The notes below the pieces were generated by a model. That model did no database searches and was not told the origin of the DNA. It saw only the letters and a program-made list of their open reading frames with translations. From Mycteria americana (lineage: Eukaryota > Chordata > Aves > Ciconiiformes > Ciconiidae): a DNA stretch of 64,000 nucleotides. The stretch spans positions 27,684,501 to 27,748,500 of the forward strand of contig NC_134373.1 of the NCBI RefSeq assembly GCF_035582795.1, read 5' to 3'. The translations under genes and the position numbers were made by a program. This document shows positions 42,601 through 54,600 of this stretch, piece by piece; positions within the stretch are counted from its first letter, which is position 1, and each line of letters begins with the position of its first letter.

Positions 42601-45600
42601 GCTCTCCAACCCCTTCCCCTGAAACCCAGAGGCAGCAGAAGTACCTCCTGTCCAACAGTCAGAATATCAAACCCTAAAACAATACAAAAAAAATTTCCCA
42701 CTTACTTTCCTGGCATGACTAAGTTATTTTCACAAGAGTTGAAATATATTTATCAGCAGGAATAATGAATATAGGAAAACAGAGAGTGTATCTGAGTTAG
42801 TAATTATCATGACAGATTTGCAAGGCTGACTTCTTAAAGCTTGATAAGCAACTTAACTGCATCTAAAACCTCACATATTCTTAAACAACTTAAACAACTA
42901 AAGCTTTAATCTATTAGCCAAATGACTATTTATCCAAAGATTTTTGGATTTCCCCTAAAAGCTTGGCACAAAGACACTTATACAGTAGCAAGAGCCTGTG
43001 ATTAAAAAAATATAAAGAAGGGGCCAAGCCACATAGTAGCTTCATGTATATGGATTATCCTAAAGGATTAACGGGCCCAGAAAGATACTGCTTTTCTATG
43101 CAGTCTTTTGATGCAATGACAAAGCCTGCTTTTTTCTAGAGACTCAGGCTGCTCTGTTGACTAGTATGGAATACATACACAGGGATACATGTCTCTTCAC
43201 TAATCCACACTAACGTTCAAATAACAGTTTAAATGGCTGCTGAGGTGCAAAGCAGATCAGTTGGGCAGGATGAGGGAAGGAAATCCCACAAATAAAATTA
43301 TGAATTGCACACAAACCTACAGGTACCTCATCTAAAAGTTACACTTGATAATCACATTACAGCTATGGTCTACTAAGTTTCCTGCAGAGCACATCATGTA
43401 AAAGATCACACTTCATAATTGTACAACAGAACTACTAAGACAATAAAATCAGTCTTTTATAAGGCGCATAGACGCATTTTGCTTGTTTCCCAACTGAGAC
43501 AACACCTGTGTGTAAAAGTCTTGGATATATAAATAGCTAGAGTTTTTCAGAGACACACACATATTTTTATTCTTTCATTGGGGAAACATAAAGTGAAAAA
43601 ACATCTTTCAATACTTGCATTAGGAATGCTGCTAAAAAAGTATATTGTTTGGCACAATGGCACAGTAGTCTGTGATTAAAGAGCAGGATTCAACAAACAA
43701 TATTACTCAAAACATTTGTGGGAGTTTGATAAACTAGTGAGCTAAAAAAGGTCTGAGACCAAGGAACAAAGGCTACCATTAAATGCAAATGTTCTACCTG
43801 CACTACGTCACAAATTCCAACTCTTTTCAAAACATGCTTTGAAATCTCATTTATAGAAACATTCCCTCCAAAATCCATCAACACTAAAGATGGAAGAAAA
43901 CTGATTTTTTTTCTTTAAACACAGATATAGAAAATTCATTTTCCACTGAAATCTGTACGCTTTTCTACCTATTCTAAAGCCACTGAAGAAGCTGTTTGAA
44001 AGGGCCCGAGTGTACAATGAGTTACAAAATCCACTGACTTCAGTGAAACTGGAAGCCAAGTGACTGATTACTTAATTCATTTCATCTTTTGGGGAAGAAA
44101 TCAGGAAATAAATTTACAGTGTGATAAAGAGGATTAGCCAAGTTTACCTGAAAGTATAAATTTCTTCCAGCCCTTCTCCTTTGTCCAAAGTATGCATCAG
44201 TTTCTTCACCACATCAATGCCCTCCTTCTGTTGCTTAGTTAAAGTCTTTCTTGGAAAAGAGTTTCTGTGCATTTCAGAACACACACTGGCACTTGTATCT
44301 CCACCTCCATCATCAACATCCACTGGAAATGGCAGACTAAGAACACAGGCAGAAGCAGTTAGTTTGACTTTCTTCTTAATTAAAATAACCTACCAAAACC
44401 AAAATAAAAATTGTATCAGGATTAACAATTTCTATCTAGCTGCAGTCAGACGTATAAGAAGCCACATGGCTTGCAAAACATATGAAGTAGTATTTCAGGT
44501 CTACTTGGATTGGTAACACCTTGATCAGAGTGCTGCACCAATTCTGGGCATCATACGTCAATAAAGATGTCCACATATGGGAAGCGATTAGGCAGTAAAG
44601 ATGATGATGATTAGAAAACAAGATCTATGAAAAATACTGAACAAAATAAAGCCCGTAGAGAAGGGAGTCAGAGGGCAAGACAGTCTTAAATAAAAAAAGC
44701 TGTTGCAGAGAGGAAGGGAACAATCAGTTTTTCATATTCAGCCTGCACTCAAATTACATCATGGAGTCAGGTCAGATATTCAAAAACCTGATAAAGGCAT
44801 TTCAAACCATAATCTCTAAAACCAGCTGCCTGAGGAGATAGAAGAGTCTCCACACTGGAAATCTTTATAAAAAGATTAGACAAACACCACTCAGCAATGA
44901 CATGCATACAACTGACCCAGTCTGAAGTAGAGGATTGCTCTAGATGACTTGTTAAAGGCCATTCGAGGCCTGTGATTCTGTATTGGCTCTAAATGCCAGC
45001 AAACAGGACTTTCTCAGCAGTGGGGCTATTAGGTATTTCTGGAATAAATGTTACTCTTGGAGATTTTAATAGCTTACAACACTAGGTGAATTTCTGACTG
45101 AAGATGACACATTTTCCTGCACTTCAAGAATCAGATTTAAAATTTAGCCAGGGGTTATAGATAAAATGATTTTGCTGCTCTTCAAAATATAACAGAGTTA
45201 ACTAAGTATAATAACCACAGAAGAGAGATGTGTAAGATCCTCTACTCTGTGCCCGTGACAATGACTGCAGATTTTTCAAATCTTTCATCTGATCCAATTT
45301 TGAATGAACCACATGATACCTTTTACCACATTTCCACAAAGTAAAAGAATTTTAGCATTGTATTAAGTTTTCAAAAAAGCAGCCTACAGATCTCTACCTT
45401 ACTTTCACCTCATTAGTCCTCACTAAACTTATCTGTGGAGCAACACACAATAAGCAGAGTTAACAATACGCACTACAATGTCACATACAGCAGAATTAAA
45501 GATCAAACTTCAGCAAAGGGTTTGGTACCTTTTTAGGAAGCAGCATCCACTGACAAAGAGGAACTGTATTTTAAAGGTGTTATGAGAGCAAAAAGCTTCA

Positions 45601-48600
45601 AACCTCTGATGCATAAAAGTTAGATTACTTTCATTATACAGTGCTTAGAGACTCCTATGATGAGAACTGTGTAATACCCAAAGCTACACAGTGCTCAACA
45701 TGTGCTTGGCGCTTGATAACAGGGAGGAAAACAACTATCTGCCACAAGTTACAACCTAATCAATAAACAGGGCATGAGAGATGGAAGCATGTGTCATAAC
45801 AAAAGGACAAGGTTTTGCAAGAAATTATTTTTAAACCAGTATTCTGACTATGTTACATTTGTACATGTATTTCTCAAAGCATCATTTGCTTGTGTGGCTG
45901 GGAGACAGGGTGTAAATCTGCAGTTGATGCTATGACAGCAACATTTCCCTAGTGCTTCCATTAGCTATGGGGTTCTTCCTTTGCTACATTACAGACAAAG
46001 AAAATGTAAAGATGTATCAGATATCTCACAGAATAAAACTTCAACGTTAACTTGTGGTGGTAGTATCTGTGCTAGTCCACATAGCAAACTACAGGTATGG
46101 AGACAAAGTAGCAGGGGCTAAATACCAGGTCTCTGAAAGATGTAACTCTGGCTGGCAGCATGTACTCAGGTTCATGGTATTGTGTCTCCACTGCCTCCAG
46201 TGCCGACAATAGCTCAAATAACCTAGAAGGGGCACGTCAAGGCATGATGCAAGCATACCTTCTTTTGCTGTGTAGACAGAACCTGAGAGCAGTCTGGCAT
46301 TTTTACATTCAGCCTCTCCCAAGCACAGGCAAAAAAGAATTTTTCTGTGGAGGATCAGCCCATGATTTTCAGTCACGCTTTCCTACCTAACCCCTCTGTT
46401 ATCTTGCAGGTGGGTCCGCAAATGGCTTTAATGAATTTATCAAGTTCACAACATTGCTCCTTGCAGAATGCTGGCTGTAGGTGAAGTAAATATTAAAATG
46501 GTCAGAAGTAAAACTGTGGCTTTAACTTTCTCCCGTGAAATTATTTGTTATAAACAGCAAACATTAACATTCACACAAAGTTTTGCTTTTAAATAAACTC
46601 CTACTAGAAGGCCTATAGCCTCCTATGTTACCATCATGTGCAAAAACTAATACAGATCTCAGCACCACCATTGATTCTTCAGATCAATGCCTATACGTAT
46701 ACCAAGATAGCCAAGGGATTCCTGTCGTAACATGTAAGACATCGCTTACATTTTCCACTTACATTTTCCAAGTCCGTCACTGTGAGTATAACCCTTCTCT
46801 TCAGACTTGCTTTTCTACTGACACCAGAATCAGGCTATAAACATCTGCAACACTACCTCGTTATTTCTTCCCAGTAACTCCCTTACCTGAAAGGATCTAG
46901 GCTGTTGCTGTGACAAAACCACTGCTTCTGAGCCTATTTCTGGCTCATTGTTTCCCAATTCTCTGCTTATATAGATTTTTTTGTCTCCCGTTTTAGAGTT
47001 TGGCTCTAAGCTATAAGCTTAACTGGAGAAGAAGCCATCATCTTAATGTGTATTTGCACATCACATAATCAAGGGAACTTGGTTCATAACCAGAATTCAT
47101 GGCATGTGTAATTGATATAAGTACTTATAACAATCATATTACATACTGGGACACCTCTATAGAAACAATATAGCAACAGATCACCAGCTCCTTCAAGATC
47201 CTTATTAAGAAAGAACAATAATTTCCTTTGAAAAATGGCATAGTGTATAACAGCTACTTCCATACTTACAAAAACTGAAGTGAAATTCCCGTTTTCTTCA
47301 AGTTAGCAATGATAATTTCCAGCTGATCGTCACTGACAGGACTACTAAGGTCTGTAAATAGTTCAATGTGTCTCTTCTCATATTTCTTTCCTCTTAAAGT
47401 ACAAAAAGAACATTTAGATATATCAGAAATATCTAGAAGGCCTTTTTCTAATTCTTTCCTTACAAAACTGAAGCTTTACCAAAGTAATACACTTGTAAAA
47501 AAAAAAAATTAAACAAATGTACTTGGTAGAAGTTGTTCTATCATTGCTCATATTATTTATGGTAAATTTTTACCTTTATATGATTCCCCTTACTCACTCC
47601 TACCTCCTAAAATTGAGGACTCTAGCCCTGTGAGTGTATAAATCACTAACTACATCTAAATGAATGGAATTCTGCCAATTTTCAACAATGTGGATAAAAT
47701 GCTAATAAAATATGTTAGGTTGTTTATTGATTATACTGGATATTTCCTTTGTAGCTGTAAGTCTGTCCTTGTGAAAATGGAAAATATACTTTAAATTACT
47801 GTTGCTGGCGGGGGTTCCATTTTAGTAAGCTAATTCAGTAGATTCATTGGATAAGATGGACTTAAAGCCTACTTAATACGCTAAGAAATAGTAACAATAA
47901 ACATCAGAAAGTTCTGTGAGTTACAGAACAAAATTCAGTTAAACTGAGATAGTTTTTATCTGGATATTCAAGCATAAGGGTGATTTTCTTGAAGTTTTAC
48001 CCAATAGTATTTTCTCAACTGAAGGTAAACTCCATATCAAAGGGTTTGGTGCATACAAGCAACTCACCCACGAGATAACAAAAGCAGTTGCTCCATGGGT
48101 ATTCAAGGTTATACTGCCACAAATACAGTGATTTTAATTCACAGCTCAGTTTTAATCATCAAATTGATACAGCTCTCCATGCCAATTAGACTTTAATCAT
48201 AAAAATACAAATTGCATCACTAAGTTGACTCCTCTGCATTCACAATTAGATCATATAATCTTTTTAACAACATGTTCAATTTCTGTTTTGAGAAGAAGTA
48301 AGGCTATCTTCCTTTCCCTGGACCATCAGTCCCCACTGAGTGTTAAACAGGCACATTTCCAGTTGTCCATTCATTGACAACTTTGTAACACTTGTGCCAA
48401 CATTTTGTTTCAGCTTAAACAGTGTTTTTTCCTACTGCACGTTTATCTCCCACACCCTGCATATTTACAAACAGCCACCTTATCTCCCAACAGCCTTTAA
48501 GTTGCTAGGCAGAACACACTCACCTTTCTAGTTTTGTTTTCTTTTTTTTTTTTTGTAGGATATGCCATCACCCTTATAAATTTGGTAGCCCTTTTCTATG

Positions 48601-51600
48601 CATTTTAGCATATGAATTAATGTTTTTTGAAAACAGATCACAAGAAATGTGACACTAAGTGAAGTCTTTGTGCCTTGTATAAAGGCATTAATATTCTCAT
48701 GAATCTACTGCAAAGTTCTCAGTTGCATCAGAAAGCTCTTAGATTGCCTGGAAAAGCTAGATGTCTCCTGGGGATTCTTCAGGGACAGAATCCTGTAGTG
48801 TGTTGCTTGTTTTTAATTTTTTTTTTTTTTAATTCCATATTTACACAATACTGGAAATGTAATACCGACAAGAAATCAGATCAGCTCCAAAGTGCAAGGT
48901 CAGAATTCTGTAAAAGGCTTTGGGTTACATACTTACATTGTTTCCTTCTGAAGCAAGTCCATACACACAATAATTGCATCCAGAACTAAGTGAATTTAAG
49001 AAAAATCTCATCTAGAACATGAATCATGTCACAAAAGTGTTTTTCCTATGAAACAATCTTCTGTTTTCACCCCCTCCCAAACACTGACAAACATGCATTT
49101 CAGTTAACAAGCAAACAATTTTTTGAGACAAGTATTTTTCAAATATCTATCATGCAAGAGGTGCCTATACAACTGGTCTGTTTTGTGGTCTTGTGTCTTC
49201 CCCATTTATCTGATGTAAAAAGACTGCTCCAGGGCCCAATCTTTTAAGTGTCAATAAGGAAGCTCAAGTCCAATGAAAGACCAATCTAATCTTTACAATG
49301 TTACTTTGAATCCACAAACAAAATTTACTTGTACTTTCAATGCATGATACCATTTTTCTCATGCAAGTTTTCCTTCAAAACATCTGCATCTGGCAATCTC
49401 TTGATAGTTTCTTCCTCACCACAATTTTCATTGGGAACATATTTTTATCACTGCGCACAAACCTGCCCACCTGTTGAAGAAGGAACATGACTCTGCTTCT
49501 GCTAAGATACAGCTGACTGGCTGCACACTTCTCTGAAACAGCTCTGACAGTCTGAATAGAGCTCACAACAATCATTTTATAGCCAGAAAGAGGGAAGACA
49601 ACACGGGAAGTTGAACAGTATGCAAATGAAACACAAAAGGGGACACTATAGAGATCACCTTCTTTTAAAACTCTTCACCTTATGCAACCAACAACAGAAT
49701 ACATTCAAATATGAGCAACATTCAAAACAGGAAGTGACATTTGGCAACGCTAGAAATACTTTATATAGAAATCAATCTGATAAACCTCTATTCTGCTTTG
49801 TCTGGCCTCTGGTATTTCTGATGACATTTCATAAATAATATTTTTATTTGATGAAAAAGTATAAACCAAGTTTTGCAACACTATTTTTAAAAACACGTGC
49901 CTTATTTGAGGCCTAAAATTATATTACTGCTATCTTTGTTCTCTTTAATTAACAGAACACTTCATAAAAGCAACAATTGCCTAAGGCCAAGACTCCATCT
50001 GCTAGCCTAAAAGAATGTCAAAAAGCAGCTCAACTTACAACCACAAATTAGCTGAACTCTGATAGTAGTTACAACTTCGGAGGCAAATCCGAGCCCATTT
50101 CACAACACTAACTTTCTGTCTCCTATGTAGTTGAACCAGTTCAAGAAGTGTTATACAACGAAAGGATACAGTCTGCTTGTTCAGAGCCTGGACTAATCAC
50201 ATCTTGAATGTCTTCCAGCAGATCAAAATCTGGTAGCATTAGTGACCTATGTACAGTAATGTTTTGGTATTGATCCCCACTGGCAAGGTCATTCCTAGTA
50301 CCATCTGTGCCAAACAAAACTACAGCGACTTCATCTTTACTCTCAGCAAAAACCTGGAGACAGAGAAAATACAAAACAGGTATAAAAACACAAGTAGATT
50401 CATACACAACTATGTTAGGCAGACTCGAGCAAGCTGAACTAATGTTGAAACAATGTCAAGTACAGTGGATTTACTTTTTCTCACTTTTTCAGTGCTATCC
50501 TACTAAAATGTAATCTTACAGAGAATTCAGTAATTTAGATATAATTAAACTAACAGACTGACATAAGGATATCTGGGATAAAACAAGTAAAATTGGCTGA
50601 CTCAGTCCTTGAAATGAGTCTTCAGTATGGTAAATCTTAAGAAGGTTGAAACATTTGGGGCTCCACACTGGAGCCCCCATAATCCAGGGGGAAATGGTGA
50701 GTGACCTGCTGCACCACTTAGACACTCACAAGTCTATGGGGCCTGATGAGATCCACCCAAGAGTGTTGAAGGAGCTGGCAGATGTGCTCACCAAGCCCCT
50801 TTCCATCATTTACCAGCAGTCCTGGCTAACTGGGGAGGTCCCTGCTGACTGGAGATTAGCAAATGTGACACCCATCTTCAAGAAGGGCCGGAAGGAGGAC
50901 CCGGGGAACTACAGGCCTGTTAGCCTGACCTCGGTGCCGGGGAAGCTGATGGAGCAGATCATCCTGAGTGCTATCACACGGCATGTAGAGAATAACCAAG
51001 GGATCAAGCCCAGCCAGCATGGGTTCAGGAAAGGCAGGTCCTGCTTGACCAACCTGATCTCCTTCTACGACAAGGTGACCCGCCTAGTGGATGAGGGAAA
51101 GGCTGTGGATGTTGTCTATCTAGACTTCAGTAAAGCCTTCGACACAGTCTCCCACAGCATTCTCCTGGAGAAACTGGCTGCTCATGGCTTGGACGGGTGT
51201 ACTCTTCACTGGGTAAAGAACTGGCTGGACGGCCGGGCCCAAAGAGTGGTGGTGAATGGAGTTTACTCCGGTTGGCGGCCGGTCACAAGCGGTGTTCCCC
51301 AGGGCTCGGTGTTGGGGCCAGTTCTGTTTAACATCTTTATCAATGATCTGGATGAAGGGATCGAGTGTACTCTCAGTAAGTTTGCAGACGACACCAAGTT
51401 GTGTGGGAGTGTTGATCTGCTGGAGGGTAGGCAGGCTCTGCAGAGGGACCTGGACAGGCTGGATCGATGGGCTGGGGTGAATTGTATGAGGTTTAACAAG
51501 GACAAGTGCAAGGTCCTGCACTTGGGCCACAGCAACCCCATGCAACGCTACAGGCTTGGGGAAGAGTGGCTGGAAAGCTGCCTGGCAGAGAAGGACCTGG

Positions 51601-54600
51601 GGGTGTTTGTTGACAGCTGCCTGAATATGAGCCAGCAGTGTGCCCAGGTGGCCAAGAAGGCCAATGGCATCCTGGCCTGTATCAAAAATAGCGTGGCCAG
51701 CAGGACTAGGGAAGTGATTGTGCCCCTGTACTCGGCACTGGTGAGGCCGCACCTCGAATACTGTGTTCAGTTTTGGGCCCCCCACTACAAGAGGGATATT
51801 GAGGTACTGGAGCGTGTCCAGAGAAGGGCAATGAAGCTGGTGAAGGGTTTGGAGCAGAAGTCTTATGAGGAGCGGCTGAGGGAGCTGGGATTGTTTAGCC
51901 TGGAGAAAAGGAGGCTGAGGGGAGACCTCATCGCTCTCTACAACTACCTGAAAGGAGATTGTAGAGAGGTGGGGGTCGGTCTCTTCTCCCAGGTAACAAG
52001 TGATAGGACAAGAGGAAATGGCCTCAAGCTGCACCAGGGGAGGTTTAGACTGGATATTAGGAAATTTTTCTTCACCGAGAGGGTTATCAAGCATTGGAAC
52101 AGACTGCCCAGGGAAGTGGTTGAGTCGCCATCCCTGGAGGTATTTAAAGGACGTTTGGATGAGGTACTTAGAGACATGGTGTAGTGGTGGTTTTTGGCAG
52201 TGTTAGGTTTATGGTTGGACTCGATGATCTTAAAGGTCTTTTCCAACCTATATGATTCTGTGATTCTGTGATTTTAGAGAAAGAGTACTTTTTTACCCTA
52301 AAAGTTTCTACTGCCCTAAAGAAAAAAAGTGACCAATCCAACTGCCACATCTCCACAAAAGTACAGTTGAAACAGAGGGCACTGTTACTCCTGCATAAAA
52401 ACAGACTAATTCTTACTCATTTCTCATTTATTTCAATTATTAGTAAATGAGGAAAATATTTCACAGATGTCATTGCTGCTTCTCCTTTTTTTAACAGTTT
52501 TTTTATCACATATAAAGTCACACATACCTTTCGCTGCACGAACTTTGCCATAACCTTCTTGGCTTGTTCAAGTGAAGACTCCTCACCAGAGGCAGAATTG
52601 CTCATTGTAAAGCCTACATCCAGGCACAGCACTATGGCTGCCTAGAAAGGAAATACAATACTGAATAAGAATGTAAAAGGGCCAATATAAGCATAAGTAC
52701 TTAAAAGGGTTAGTTCAGATCCTTAAACATACAAAACCTAAAAATCAAACTACATCACTATTGGTTTCTTGTACAGTAACTGTTAATATGAGACAATGGT
52801 GGAAGACAGAACCAGTACAACTACACTGAACTGGGAATCATTTAATCCTGTACCATGTTCCAGGTATCTCAGTGGAAAATATAAAAAATCCTATGTTACA
52901 CAATAATCTGTCAAGAGGGGCAATTTCTATTCAACCCCGCGAACATATTAGGGATTTAACAGCTCTTCTACCCTAGGAAATAAAACAGAGATATTTCAGT
53001 TGACAATTACCAGCACAACAGATACAGTATATCCACACAATACAAGGTGGAGATACAAGCTCGTTCCCTAAACTCTACAGCTACATCCACCCCTCACAGT
53101 AGCCCATAATAGCTGCAGACCACTGTTTGGTCTAACCCAAGAACATAAGAATGGCTGCACTCCTATGGCTTCCAGGGAGAGCCAGAACATTTGTTGCTGC
53201 TGGCGGTGTCTCTGCAGTGAGCTCCGGTGCCTCAAGTGCGCAGCGATGCTCCTAATGCCTCAGAAGGATGAATTCCGATTTCAACTTAGGAGCTTAAATT
53301 CCACAAGCTAGCATATGTGTTTCCATTTCTGATCACTGTTTTAACTGATCTATATATAACAGTGCCCAAGTCTTCCCCTTAATTGATTCATAAACTAGCA
53401 TACGAATAAAATAAAAGTGCTTCTTGTGACTTCTCTTGTTCAACATTTATTAATAATGAATATTACCTGCAGTGTATTGCCCATTCAACCGGTTTTGCTA
53501 AGTTCCTCCAAAGTTCTTCCACGGACTCTACTTACCTTGATTAACCTAAGTAATTTTACCATCCAGCTGAATGAAGCTACAAGAGGAATTCAGCAAAATT
53601 ACGCCCTGCATCTCCAAGGACACTGACAAAAGGCCATCTTAAATTTATTGTCACTGATTAAACCAAGGTTCTTTAAATATACACCAAAATCTTGCCTGGT
53701 GGACAGCCAGTAGCTTAAATTACACTGCGTACAAAAAATTATTGTTTGCCAAAACACAGGAAAGTTAGGTATTACCTAGTTTACAGCCAGTCACCTTGTT
53801 TTAAAATAAAAAATATACCCAGTTCTCTAAGTCGTGAAGCTGCCGGAAGGATGTGGGCAATAAATTAGAAGATTGCGAATCAGGAAACATGAGATGCATA
53901 GTCTGCTTTTGCAAAACAAAAGGGATGAACAGAAAGAAAAGGTGTTGGTCTAAGCCCTTTTGCATATGACCACGCAAATAACAAGTATCTTTTTAAGCAT
54001 CAACCAAAAGAACCTGATTCTTTTTGTCGCCCAAACAGATATTTCTTAACATCAAGTTTATAGGAATAATTTGCCCAGATTAGCTGTCTAATGCTCTGTA
54101 TTAGCAGCTCTCAAACTATTTTCTTACCCTCCTCCTTTTTCCAAAATATATTGTGTACTTCCCCTGTCATTTTAATAAGCACTGGTTTAACTCCCCGGAT
54201 CATCCCAGGACAAGGGGAAAAAAAAAAAGAATTAGTAACAGGACTCCACAAGACATCCAGCAGGTTATACTCTGTCTCAGCACTCTATTCCTCACTCTCC
54301 CTTCACTGGAGGCCAGGAATTAATGCCTTTGAGGCAGCTACGTCTGCAAAAGCTTAGAGTGGAATACAGGCAGTAACTAGGGCTGCACTAGGTTCTCACA
54401 AGAGCCTTGTTACTGCTCACCTGCCAGACTGAGGAATTACTCTACCAGCTTCACTAACTGCAGACCTTGTGCTTGTTGCTGTCCTGCCGCGAGACACACC
54501 ATGTCTGTCAGCTGACTTAATCCTGTTGTCCAAAACAGGTAAAACGCTCTTCACAGCTGGCAAGACGACAGCAAAGAAACTGAGCAGGTGCAGAAGCGAA

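Noticed and set aside
45639..45680. MIR 3'-end-like stretch in intron 5
   Set aside because: Too short and diverged to separate from chance.
51120..52094. 324-codon minus-strand open frame in intron 2
   Set aside because: It is the antisense shadow of the CR1 reverse-transcriptase frame and shows no independent homology.
50560..52290. Target-site duplication around the intron 2 CR1
   Set aside because: No matching direct repeat was found at the two ends; CR1 insertions often lack clear duplications.
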